From Apiotrichum sp. Y4204 (taxonomy: Eukaryota; Basidiomycota; Tremellomycetes; Trichosporonales; Trichosporonaceae): DNA of 64,000 bases. The DNA lies in contig JAMYHL010000034.1 in NCBI GenBank assembly GCA_025531455.1, positions 1 through 64,000 on the forward strand, read 5' to 3'. Position 1 is the first letter of the stretch. Each line of letters begins with the position of its first letter. The notes below the pieces were generated by a model. That model made no database searches. It was not told the origin of the DNA and saw only the letters and a list, made by a program, of their open reading frames with translations. Shown here one piece after another: positions 10,371 through 21,623 of this stretch. A program made the position numbers and the translations under genes.

Positions 10371-13007
10371 ATGGCCCCGAAGAAGGTCCAGCGCATGGGC
10401 AGTCTCAGCTCGGTAGGTGCTGTTTCCATTCCGACCTACTGACGCCAGTTCCAACCGTTATCGTTCGGAGCGAGCTCATCAACGGGACGGGGAGGGAGTC
10501 CCAGCACGGGGGCAGGAGCTTCTTCCGATGTGAATTTTTCCGGAGGATCACTCTCTGCGCCGTCCCGGATACCCCGGACGACGAGCAGAGAAGAGATGCC
10601 GCCACCGCCGCTGCCCCAGAAGGCCGTTTCGTCTGAGAAGGCTGCGAGCGGGAAAGGGAAGGCGAAGGCGAAGCGGAAAGGCAAGAAGCCTAGCACGCCG
10701 GAGGAGGAGGAGATTTACATCAGCAGTGATGAGGAGCCGCGGCGGAAACGCAAGGGTAGGTCGCGGTCTCGATCTGTACTGACCTACCAGAAATACGAGT
10801 CGAGAGCACACGGGAGATGTGGACGGACGTCTACGCCCCAACGAGTGAAGTGAGTTCAGGGGGAATGTCTCTGACGCCAGGCGGATCTCGCTCCGGGGAA
10901 GGCACGAGTGGCCAAGGTGCGCGAGTGGCTTATCGAGGCTGTTCACGGTACCCCGCCGGACGGTTCGACGCCGACGCAGGCTGTGCGCGACCGGTTGCGC
11001 AAGTACAAGGTGAGCTCAGGCAACGCGCGCAAACGAGCTCACGTCAGCGAATATTGTTTATCACTGGTCCGGCTGGAATTGGAAAGACGACGACGCTACG
11101 CGTGCTAGCCGAGCAGCTTGGGATCGAGCTTGTCGAGTGGGCGGAGGGCGTCGAGGAGCGCGGTCTGGGGAACAATTTTGGTGAGCTATGATGTGGCGCC
11201 GCAACTAAAGCTCTCAGAGAAGGAATCCTCCATCGCCAAGTTTGCCTCTTTTCTCTCGCGCCACGCATATCCGCCGTTGAGTCTGGGCTCCACACATGCA
11301 CCGTGCTACTCGCGTCCGCGTGTGCTGCTCATGACATCTCTCCCGAATCTTGGTCACCTGCCAACACGAGAAGCCTTCCATTCAGCCCTCTTGTCGTTCT
11401 GCAAGACGTTCAACTCGGCCAGCTGTCCGCTTGTCATTGTCCATAGCGACTCTGGCTCTGGCGGGCGAGCGGAGGAGAGCTGGATGGGACGAGACCGACA
11501 TGAGGGCCCCCTCGAAATCCTCGGGAGGGAAGTCAAGGATGGCCCGTGGTGCAGGCAGATCGAGTAAGCTGCGGGCGGTTCAGGACCAAAGCTTACACCA
11601 GTTTCCTTCCGCTTGCAATCACATTCTTGACCAAGGCACTCAACCGCGTGCTCAGTCTTGCTGTCGACGACCCAAAGCAGCGGCCGGGGACTTCCGCAAT
11701 ACAGCTGCTCGGTCTGTCGGCGAATGGAGATCTCCGCTCGGCCATCAACTCGCTTCAGGTGCTGTGCACCGGTGACAGCTTCAAGCGGTCGAAGAAGATG
11801 CGGAAAGGCGAGATCGTACCAACAGGTTTTGGGCGGGGCAGCCGCGGCGGGCGTGGCGCCAGGATACACGTCAGCGATGATATCCGGGCAGCGTGAGCTA
11901 CGACAAAGAACGAAGCTGACATCAGACTTGACGCAGTGACCCGGAGAGAACAGTCACTAAGTCTGTTTCACGCGCTTGGCAAGGTGTTCTACAACAAGCG
12001 GCTCGACGACCCCCCGACTGAGCAGGATGACCAGGAGGCGATTGAAGCCATACGCTGTCTGCCAGTTGAAGACGCGCTGCCGAAGCATTTAAACGGCTTT
12101 TCCCGGCGCAAGTCCATGATCCAGATGGAGGTGGGTATTGGATCCTCGAATTTCACCCAGCTAAATCCAGGAATTTATTACCACTATTCCCGTGGACGCG
12201 TCCACCTTCGCGCTGTGGATTCATCACAGTGTGCCCCTCTTCTGCAATGATATCGAGCAGCTCGCGGCGATCATGGACGACTTTGGGGCCGCGGATCTGA
12301 TGCGGACGGACGACGATATCGTGAGTCGCGTTTGGTGATCTGTGGACGCGATTGATGGCTGACGTTCAGTGGCAATCAAGTCCGCAGGCCATTGCCTACG
12401 CATTGCATCTGACTGTGCGGGGGACTTTGATGGGGCTGCCGTCGCCTGTTCCGAGGTGCGTTTCTGAAATTGATGTAGATTAACCCATCAGACTTGGGCA
12501 GAAGGTGATAAAGCCTCAATTCTTCGATTCCTTTCGGCAGGAGAAGGAGAGCGCTTCCCTGCTCAATGCGGCTGTCGAGTTCATGTCCAAGAAGGCTGTA
12601 ACGGCCAGCACAGCCTTTGCGGATGGTGAGGCGACTGAAGCGCCAGCCTGGGGTGGCATCTCGTCCAAGGGCGTCCTTGCAACAGAGATGGTGCCTATGG
12701 CGCTGAAGATTCAGCAGCTATCACAACGTGAGTCTTTGTCCCAAAACAGTTTCTGACTGCAGGCGACATCCTTCCCCCTTCTGTGCAACCCCTCGCCCTG
12801 CAATCCCAATCAGATCTTTACGTTGGGGGCGACGAGCTGGGCCAGACCGAAGCGGATGGGGACACGATCGACGCCGAGGCAGCCGGCGAGGATGGTCTTG
12901 GCGTGCCTGATGTGCGAAAGTGGGAGGATGACGATACGGGCTTATCCGAAAAAGCAGAGGCGGTCGGGTGGCTGGAGGACGACGACATTGAGGATTGGAG
13001 TGATTAG
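10371..13007 (+). CDS. RAD17: Checkpoint clamp loader Rad17
   Basis: Rad17 (Rad24 in budding yeast) replaces the large RFC subunit to load the 9-1-1 clamp at damaged DNA. Twelve exons were rebuilt: 10371-10412, 10449-10755, 10791-10849, 10881-11009, 11048-11180, 11218-11563, 11602-11892, 11926-12130, 12171-12320, 12370-12455, 12492-12727 and 12763-13007. They give 742 residues. All introns are 31-49 nt. The N-terminus is disordered with a basic KGKAKAKRKGKK tract. Family motifs follow: W-x3-YAP at about residue 125, Walker A GPAGIGKT at 186-193, the LPNLGH segment near 265, FLTKALNRV, GDLRSAINSLQ and EQSLSLFHALGK. The tail is acidic and ends DDDIEDWSD. At the usual Walker B acid pair before LPN this protein has Met-Thr-Ser (262-264), so the acids are absent. 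The order of motifs and the exact phase fits make the assignment strong; single splice sites could be off by a few bases. Confidence 0.93.
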
Positions 13008-13548
13008 GGCCCCCCGCGGCCAGTGGCCAGTGATAAGACGCCCGGGTGACTGGGAGGGCGCTTAGACTGTGGGTAGACGCGTGTGCACATGTCGCCCTGT
13101 GGCCTGTGGCCCCTGTGTGCCCTGTGTGTGCATGCGGGGCGTAGATGTTACCTGTACATCTGATGTTGTATATCTGGATGCATTGCTGGAAACCGGAGCT
13201 TAGCATGCTTAGACCTGCGGGGTAGCCCGTGTAACTCTTGTGTATCATGTGGTGACGTACCGATAATAGATCTGGAGCAAGAGCAGAGCGCAGAGCGCAG
13301 CGCATTGACTGGTGGACAAGCCACATGAGCCACAAAAAAACAGACGCGTTGTGTTGCGTTGCGGGGCACACGCGGGAAACGGAGCTAACGGAGCTTGCCG
13401 CGCGGCTGATCGGCGCCGGCGGCGGATTCACTTCACACCACTGGGCCAGACATGCAGACATCCACTCGTTTCCACACTGGGTATCCAACTGCTCTCGCAC
13501 CCGTCACAAGTTAAGAGCTCACACCCATCTCTTCCCCCATCCACTCGC
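13008..13548. promoter_or_regulatory. RAD17 3' region and aminopeptidase promoter
   Basis: This 541-bp interval contains TG-rich sequence after the RAD17 stop, then a C/T-rich leader (about 13480-13548) before the aminopeptidase ATG. No further gene is seen. Confidence 0.5.
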
Positions 13549-16500
13549 ATGCTCCTCCCCTCCTCCCGCCTCTGGCCATCCTACTCTCGCCAGCTCACGC
13601 GTCTCGCATCCGCATCCGCAACCGTAACCCCCGCCCGCGCTCTCCTCGTGCGGCCCATCTCTCGCATCTCACTCCCCCAGCATCCAGCATCCACTAACAA
13701 GCAGACAACCTCCACCTCTCGCAGCACAACACTTGCGCGTCCCCGTCCCACACTCCCAAAGGCAAAGTCCACCCCCATCCGCCGCCTGTGCCTCTGCTGC
13801 CGTCCCGACCTCCCCGAAATGTCCGTTGCAGGTGGAGCCTCCTCTGTCACCCCGTCGAGCGAGTACCGCCTCCCGACCAACGTCGTCCCGCGGCACTATG
13901 ATCTCGCCTTCAAGACGGACCTCGACAACCAGCGTTTCTCGGGCGAGGCGCTGATCGACCTCGACGTCGCCGAGACCTCGAAGAACATTGTGTTCAACCT
14001 CGAGGAATCCTGCCAGATCACGCACATTTCCATCGGGACGACTGAGGCCAAATCGTCGGCCGCCGTACGCATCCCCCTCTCGGCCCTCGCCCACGACAAG
14101 AAGCAGGAACGCACCACCGTCGACCTCGCGGCCCTCCCTGGCGGCCAGGTCGTCGGCGGCTCCAAGATCAAGCTCTTTGTCCGCTGGGAGGCGCCCCTGG
14201 GCGACAACATGGTCGGATACTACAAGTCTGACGGCGACGCCGACGAGAACGGCAAGAAGCCCATGTGAGTGTCGCGAAGCAGCGCGAAGCGAGTAGCGAG
14301 TAGAGAGGAGTACAGTATCTAAACTGACTGCAGCTACGCGCTCACGCAGTTTGAGCCGACGGCTGCGCGCCGCGCCTTCCCGTCGTGGGACGAGCCGCTG
14401 CTCAAGGCCAAATTCACCATTTCGATGATTGCCCGCGAAGAGCACACTGTGCTCGCCAACATGCCTGCTGCGAGCGTGCGCCCGTGGAAGCCTGCGTCGA
14501 ACGCCAACATTGACCAGGCGCTCGGCGACGGGTACGAGCTCGGCTCGCTGCTTGCCCGCAGCTATGCCCAGGGCAAGACGGAGGGCAAGACTGAGGGCAA
14601 GACGGAGGGCGCCACTGGCAAGACTGAGGGCAAGACTGAGGGTGCTGCCGGAAAGACCGAAGGCAAGACGGAGGGCAAGACGGAGGGCAAGACTGAGGGC
14701 AAGACGGAGGGCAAGACTGAGGGCAAGACTGAGGGCAAGACTGAAGGCAAAACCGAGGGCGGCCTTTCTGGCAACTGGAACATCACCAAGTTTGAGACCA
14801 CCCCCCTCGTCTCGACCTACCTTGTCGCCTTCGCTTGCGGCGAGTTTGCGTCCCTCTCCAGCGAGTTCACCTCCAAGCTCACCGGCAAGACCGTTCCCCT
14901 CAAGATCTACGCCACCCCCAACCAGATCGGCCAGGCGCAGTTCGGTCTCGACATCAAGAAGTGGGCTCTTCCCGTCTACGAGGAGATCTTCGACATTGCC
15001 TACCCGCTTCCCAAGCTCGACACGCTTGTTGCCCACGACTTTGACGCCGGCGCCATGGAGAACTGGGGTCTCATCACCGGCCGTACTACCGCCTACCTCT
15101 ACGACCCGGAGAAGTCGCCTCTCTCGGCCAAGAAGCGCGTCGCGACCGTCCAGTGCCACGAGCTTGCGCACATGTGGTTCGGAGACATTGTCACCATGAA
15201 GTGGTGGGACAACCTCTGGCTCAACGAGGCGTTTGCTACCCTCATGGGTGAGCTTGTCATCCCCGACCGCATCTGGCCCGAGTGGAAGGTCCGCGCCGAG
15301 TTCCTCAACACCCATCTTACTGCCGCTCTTGCCCTCGACTCGCAGCGCTCCTCGCACCCTATCGAGGTCGACTGCCCCGACGCCAACCAGATCAACCAGA
15401 TCTTCGACTCGATCTCGTACTCGAAGGGTGCCTCGGTTCTCCGCATGCTTTCCGGTGTTGTTGGGGAGGACAAGTTCCTCAAGGGTGTCTCCATCTACCT
15501 CAAGAACCACCTCTACGGCAACGCCGAGACCGCCGACCTTTGGGCTGGTATCGCCGAGGCTTCCGGCCTCGACGTCGCCAAGATCATGGCCAACTGGACC
15601 CTCAAGGTCGGCTTCCCTGTCATCACTGTCGACGAGTCGGGCGACGGCAAGGTCAAGCTCACCCAGAACCGCTTCCTTTCCACTGGCGACGTCAAGCCCG
15701 AGGAGGACGAGACTGTCTGGTGGGTTCCTCTCGAGGTCAAGACCGTCGAGGGCGGCAAGTCGGCGGTCGACCACAAGGCTGTCCTCTCGGAGCGCTCGAT
15801 GACCTACGACCTCAAGGGTGCCGACACCTTCAAGCTCAACGCCGACACCATTGGTGTCTACCGCGTCAAGTACTCGCCCGAGCGCCTTGCCAAGCTCGGC
15901 AAGCAGGCGTCGTCGTTCACCACCGAGGACCGTGTCGGTCTCGTTTCCGACGCCGCCACCCTCGCCCGTGCCGGCTACGCCAAGACCTCGGGCTCGCTCA
16001 ACCTCATCAACGAGCTCGCCGCCAGCGAGACCGAGTTCCTCCCGCTCGCCCAGATCGGCAGTGCCCTCGGCAAGCTTTCCACCACCTGGTGGGAGCAGCC
16101 AAAGGAGGTGCGCGACGCAATCTCCGCGCTGCGCATCAAGGTCTTCCGCCCGATTGTCGACCGTCTCGGCTACGAGAACGGTGCCGACGACGCGCCCGAC
16201 GTCAAGGAGCTCCGTGAGCTTGCTGCCAGCACGTGTGCTGCCGCCGAGGACCCCGAGGTTCTCGCCGAGTACAAGAAGCGCTTTGCGCCCTTCCTCGAGT
16301 CTGGCGACGACTCGCGCATCCCCCCCGACCTCCAGCGCTCGATCTTCTCCAGCGCCGTCCGCCACGGCGGCGAGGCCGAGTACAACAAGATCCGCGCCGT
16401 GTACGACAAGTCGCCCAACCCGTCCACCAAGGTCGACGCCATGTACGCGCTCTGCACCGCGCGCGACCCCAAGCTCCTCGACCGCACGTTCAAGATGCTC

Positions 16501-17266
16501 TCGGACGGCTCCGTCAAGGACCAGGGTGGGTGACAAGTGGGATTCCATTGCTGATGGTTCAGACCTGTACATCTTCTTCTACGGCCTCGGCGGCAACCGC
16601 GACTCGCGCCGCCGCTGCGCCGAGTACTTTATGGAGAACTTTGCCGCGCTCGACAAGCGCTTCGCGGCCTCGTTTGGTATCTCGCACCTCATCAAGGGCT
16701 CGCTCTCGACGCTCACCTCCAAGGACGATCTTGCCAAGGTCCAGGCCTTCTTCAAGGAGAAGGGTGAGTCTTGCGGCACAGCGCAGTGCCGCGCGTCGCG
16801 CGCAGCCCATAGAGGTGTCACGTGACGAGATGTCCAGTCTGTGGTCGCGCCTCGTGCTTTTCACACGCGTATCCCACACGACGTGAACTACTCGCCCATC
16901 GTCTCAAAACTGCCGCTTATTAGTACTCACACGCAGACACCAGCCGCTTCCGCCTCGTGGTCGCCCAGGTTTGCGACTCGATCCAGGCGTCCGCCGACTG
17001 GCTCGGCCGCGACCTCGAGGACGTGTCTCAGGTATGTGTATGGTCCGGTCGGCGCCGGATGGAGAAGGATAGAGTTTGAATGGAGAAGGAAAGAGTCGGC
17101 CGCAGAGTCGGACTCGGAAGGGAGTGGGGTTTGTTGGGAGGTCCGAGTCGGATCGGGTATGCCCCTCGGGGAGACCCAAGGGGTGACTCGAGGCGCGCGA
17201 CGAGTGGGGAATTAGAATGCCGGATCGCTGACATCACAGTGGCTCAAGGAGAACAAGTACCTCTAA
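13549..17266 (+). CDS. APE2: M1 family zinc aminopeptidase (Ape2/Aap1-like)
   Basis: M1 aminopeptidases remove N-terminal residues from peptides. Five exons, 13549-14264, 14334-16525, 16563-16763, 16937-17031 and 17240-17266, encode 1076 residues. GAMEN is at 478-482, HELAH at 514-518, and the third zinc ligand Glu is at 537 in WLNEAFA, the exact HExxH-x18-E spacing. The C-terminal ERAP-type helical domain is complete and ends WLKENKYL. The first 90 residues are Ser/Arg/Pro-rich with few acids, resembling a mitochondrial presequence; a second in-frame ATG at 13819 would give a shorter, probably cytosolic form. A loop of the N-terminal domain (nucleotides 14571-14760) is expanded by about 15 Gly-Lys-Thr-Glu repeats not found in the yeast or animal enzymes I know. 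This explains why the protein is longer than the usual 850-950 residues. A very long open frame on the opposite strand is a shadow of the codon bias. Confidence 0.94.
14571..14760. repeat. 12-bp coding tandem repeat, (GKTE)n
   Basis: About 15 copies of a 12-bp unit encode Gly-Lys-Thr-Glu within the M1 aminopeptidase, broken twice by short Gly-Ala-Thr and Gly-Ala-Ala variants. The unit keeps the reading frame, so length variation would be tolerated. Confidence 0.96.
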
Positions 17267-20117
17267 CCGAATCCGAGATCGAAAGATGCGGATCGCAGGG
17301 GAGAAGCAGGGGAAGCAGCATGCAGTCATCTCATCGGTATTGGCTGCGGGCATGATAATGGGCCGAAGGAGCCGGCGCGCTACCTGAATGCCTGAACGCG
17401 TCATGGCCGCTCTTCCTTCGGAGCTTCGGACGGCGCGGTCGCGTGACGATCGCGCAAGGTGCAGGTGGTGATGAAAAGAAGTAAAGGTGTAGAGGTGGAA
17501 AGGTGGCGGGTGGGAAGGTGGCTGAGCAGGAGCGCAGGCGGGTGAGAGTGTGGCGCGCCGCGTGTCCGCCGCGCCGAACCAAGATTAATGTGGGACCAGG
17601 AACTGACGATTGACTGGCATTGAACTGATGGTGAATGACTTCTTCCAGGGCCGCGAGGGTAAGAATATGTCGCAAATGTCTGAATCAGAAGTCGGGATTG
17701 ATGAGTTCTGAAAAGAGGCGAGACAGAGGTCGCGGTCGCGAGACCGGGGTCATAGCGAGGGGCCCGAGAGGGCAGAGGCCGACAGGACACATGATCCACC
17801 ACAGCATATCCATCGATCCATCTATATATCTACATCTCACAGATGGGATCACAGAACACAGAACGCGGAACACGGGAAGCCAAGAACCAGGGGCACAAGC
17901 CCGATCCACTCGCTGATCCCCCATATACGTATGACATTTTGCTCTCCCCTCTGGGTTCCCCTCTGGGTCTTGGCTCGAGAATGAGGCTAATTTATCCACA
18001 CTCTCAATCTGGGGTCCAGGGACACAGAGTGTGGCACAATGCGGCACAATGTGGCACCCACGCCCACGCCCGGATCCCATCACGTACCCCATCTGGCCAG
18101 CGGCGCCGCGGCGCCGTGGCGCCCGGCGTGGGTACTGGCTGAGCTGAGGTAATCGCTGCGTTGCAATCTGATAGACTGATGGATCCAATCGGCGCCTGCT
18201 GCGACGCCCGCTCGCCCGCTCGTCCGGGGTTTCATCGTGATCCCACCCACTTTGAGATTTGGGGGACGCAGAGCAGGTAGAGTAAGTAGAGCACGCAGAG
18301 TGGGGGCGGGAATAAGAGGATGACATTGTATCGGGCAGGGGGATAAGCGCCATGATTGCCCGGATGCGGATTATTGCACTGTTGGTTCTTGGTTCTTGGT
18401 TCTTGATGACCGGATGGCTGATGACTGATGACTGTCACTACTTCTTCTACTACTTGTGCTCTGGTCACCCCGTCGGTGGAATATAGTGGTTCTCGGCAGA
18501 ACTCTGCTCGAGTCATGTCACGGCAGAGCTGCTGTGGACCCATGGATTTGGTTAAGACTCAAAAGAACGAGAACGGAGAACGGAGAATGAAGAACATTTG
18601 GTATTCCGATATATATATCTTAGCTTTTTCTACATTTATTGACTGAGAAGGTGGAACGTGCGAAAAGCGCCAGAGCATGTCCACACACACGAGGCTGATG
18701 CGCTGATGTCAATCATGATCCACTGGTTGCTGATCCAAGATCCGCGCAAAAAAAGAGGAATGGGGTCCGTTCGCGCCCCCCGGGTCCCGGCCCTCGCGGC
18801 CCTTCGTCCGATGGCCACACTAGGCGGTCCGTGCGAGGGGGGACAAGGGATAGAAGAGAGAGCGGTAGCAACACTTCTACTACTACTCATGTTCTCACCG
18901 CGTCCACGTCGCGCGGCGGTCCGTGCAGAGTTGAAGGGGGTTGATACCAGCACCCTTCCTTTGGATCCCTTTTTGGATCCCTTTGGGATCCTCGAGCCTC
19001 GTTCCTGTGGCTTCGCGACTGCGCAGCACGTAGCACTCTTTGCTTTTTGACGCGTGGCAAGCTCTGCAAGCGTACAAGAGCTCAAGAGGCCGAGGCCCGC
19101 AATCGGCAACACGCCTTCAGGCCCGCGGCTTGCTGCCTGGGGGCATGGGGGCACGCGTCGCGGGGGTGGCGGTATTATGTCTCATGTCTCACTTTTGTCT
19201 GGGACGCTGGGTCCATTCTGCAGGTCTCGGCCTCAGCCGGCCCCAGTCGGCTCCAGCCAGACTAGTGTTATCACAGAAGGCAACGACTAGTGCATTGTGC
19301 TAACGCTCTAGTGCGATTAGTGCGTGTGCTAATGTGCCAAAGGGGACTAGGGCGGCTAGGCTGCAGGATACGATATACGATACCGCGGATATCAGTCGGG
19401 CATCAATGAATCAATCAATCAATCAATCAATCAAATGGGATGTCCGAGCGGCAAAAAGGACAGGGCGAGCAGAGAATGAACACGAGGCCAAGATGAGGGA
19501 TGAGGGATGGGAGGGATGGGAGGGATGCAGAATGGGGGGAGAGGAGCCCAATCCAGCAACACACACACCCGACATGCAGTGACTGTCCATCCCGTCTTCC
19601 ATCTTCTTCATTTCCACTCTTCGTCCGCTCGCCACCACACACCGAGCTGCAAGCGACGAGGGCGATTATCGTCCATTCACCGTCTCTGTGTGTGTGGGTG
19701 GGTGTGTGTATCCGATATCAACATCTCGACCGCGTACAGACTCGAAGGACTCGAGGCCTGTGCCGACCGCGTCATTGTTGGGTCGTGTGTGTCGGCGTGT
19801 GAGTGTCTTACCTTTTGGTTGTTGTTATTGGGGGTCCCAACCTCTTTGCTGACCTCGTGCTCATTCATGCTCGTGCTCGTCTTTGTTGTTGTTCTTTGTC
19901 CGACCGACATTATCCCACTCCCCTGCTCCCATCCTCTTTCTCTTTCTCTTTCTTTCTCATCAACAGCAACCAGCCCCCGACTCTCATCCCCACCCTTACC
20001 TGTCCTCATATCCTCAACTTCTCACCGCCTTTTATCCTCCCCCCGAGTTCACCATTCCACCATCCTCTTCCCACTCCCACCCCACTCCCACACTTCGCAC
20101 TGTTCTTCCACAACTTC
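17267..20117. other. Long gene-poor region
   Basis: This 2.85-kb interval lies between the aminopeptidase stop and the serine/proline-rich gene. It contains GC- and AT-skewed patches, an (AATC)n microsatellite at 19408-19434, and a long pyrimidine-rich leader at about 19905-20110. I see no conserved protein, no tRNA box pair and no transposon ends. Small species-specific genes or noncoding RNAs cannot be excluded. Confidence 0.5.
19408..19434. repeat. (AATC)n microsatellite
   Basis: Six to seven perfect AATC tetranucleotides stand in tandem in the gene-poor region. This is a simple sequence repeat with no evident role. Confidence 0.95.
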
Positions 20118-21623
20118 ATGCTCTGCGTCCAGTACCCATCGCCACTGGGGCAAGGCGCGCTCCGCACCCCAGCACGACCAGCTTCAACAACGCCGTCGGT
20201 CAGGTCCCGCACCCGCAGGAACAGCAACGACCAGCAGCAGCAGCAGCAGCAACAACAACAAAGCTCATTCTGCTCCGCCCTCCCGTCCTGCTCCCAGGCA
20301 ACTTATATCCCAATGCGCTCCGCCTCTCCGCCTCCACAGAGCGGCACCATGTCCCGCTCGCGCGCAGAGCGCTCCCTCCTCAGTGTCCTCGAGCGCGAGC
20401 GCGACCGCGCCGCCGCTAGCGCCTCCGCCTCCCCAACGTCCTCGCCGCCACAGCTGCCCTCGGCTGGGCCTCCCTCGTCATTCCCGCCCTCGGCGTGGCC
20501 GCCCCTCAACTCGCCAGTCGCCTCACGTCCACAGAGCCGTACGGGGTCCCGCGGCCCTTCCCGCTCAGCTTCCCCAGTCCTCCTCCGCGACGCGTTTGGT
20601 TTCGGTTACTCTCCGAACGCCAATGACATTACCTGTGGGGAGCGCGAACTCGACCTCGCCAGTCTGGTAGAGCGCAGCATTGCTCTCCAGAGCTCGCCGA
20701 CCAACACCCCACCCAGCTCTCCGCCACGGGCTACGCGCAGGCCCTACTTCTCCACCTCTCCGTCCCTGTCGGCTGCCGCCACAATTGCAGAGACGGGCGA
20801 GACCGATTCCGATTCCACTAGTGCTCACCGCAAGCGCGCCGCGACACTGGCAACTGAGCGGATCTCCGGGTGCCCCGTCGCACGTAGGCCGTCAATGGGC
20901 TCGCGCACGCGCTCAAGTCCCGCCCAGGCTCACAGCAACAACGGGTCGCTCGTCGCCGCACCGGTGCCCCGCCGCGCAACCGCCATGGCTGCAGCTTCCA
21001 GCCTCCTGCCCAACGGACACACTGGCGTAACGCACCTGTCCGCCGCCCGCGATCCCAGCCAAGCATATACCCCGAGCAACACACTCGCTGTCCGTGCGTC
21101 GCGCGCTGTTCCCTCCGCCAGGAGCCAATCGCCACCCGTATACCCTTCCCGTCCGCTTAGTCCGTCTTCCTTCCCTGGCCGAAACCTTGCTTCCCAGCTT
21201 TCCCAGGTCTCGTCTTCGACTCAGCACACTCTCCGCCCAGTCATCTCCATTGCATCAGTGGCCTCGGCTGCTTCGGCCCAGAGCAACACGTCAATGATGT
21301 CTGCCCACTCGGACTCGCGCGTGCTCACTCCCGCCGCCACACCGCCACAAAGTTCGCCGTTGAACCCTCGCTCAAAGCAGCGCGTCGAGCGATCGACGCG
21401 TGCCATTTCTGGACCCTTTCTTACCCCATCCATGGCCCCCGCTGAAGCTGACCTGCCCTTTGACGTTGAGCGTGCCGCCCGCCGCCTCCGCAACGTTCCC
21501 GGCCGTGTGTGCTTTGATGACGTTGCGCTCTTCCCCCCGTCGGACGACGCCGACGACGAAGAGGAAGCCGAGGACGCGGCCCGCAAGCGGCCTCGCATGG
21601 GACGGAGGTGGAGCCTGTGGTGA
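20118..21623 (+). CDS. Serine/proline-rich orphan protein with polyQ
   Basis: I do not recognise a family. A single uninterrupted frame of 501 residues starts at the first ATG after a pyrimidine-rich leader. Upstream the frame is open but has no ATG. The protein is almost wholly low-complexity: a tract of ten glutamines near residue 45, many Ser-Pro and Thr-Pro pairs, and SRS-type arginine/serine patches. Two parts look conserved: DAFGFGYSPNANDITCGERE near residue 160 and PFDVERAARRLRNVPGRVCF close to the C-terminus, followed by an acidic run and a basic KRPRMGRR end that could be a nuclear signal. Many potential proline-directed kinase sites suggest a regulated disordered protein, which is an inference. 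The lack of introns is unusual next to the other genes here. Confidence 0.7.
   Translation: MLCVQYPSPLGQGALRTPARPASTTPSVRSRTRRNSNDQQQQQQQQQQSSFCSALPSCSQATYIPMRSASPPPQSGTMSRSRAERSLLSVLERERDRAAASASASPTSSPPQLPSAGPPSSFPPSAWPPLNSPVASRPQSRTGSRGPSRSASPVLLRDAFGFGYSPNANDITCGERELDLASLVERSIALQSSPTNTPPSSPPRATRRPYFSTSPSLSAAATIAETGETDSDSTSAHRKRAATLATERISGCPVARRPSMGSRTRSSPAQAHSNNGSLVAAPVPRRATAMAAASSLLPNGHTGVTHLSAARDPSQAYTPSNTLAVRASRAVPSARSQSPPVYPSRPLSPSSFPGRNLASQLSQVSSSTQHTLRPVISIASVASAASAQSNTSMMSAHSDSRVLTPAATPPQSSPLNPRSKQRVERSTRAISGPFLTPSMAPAEADLPFDVERAARRLRNVPGRVCFDDVALFPPSDDADDEEEAEDAARKRPRMGRRWSLW

Noticed and set aside
13669..16572. A 967-codon open frame on the minus strand across the M1 aminopeptidase
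   Set aside because: It mirrors the strongly biased codons of the plus-strand gene, has no recognisable domain, and the plus strand carries complete GAMEN and HExxH motifs.
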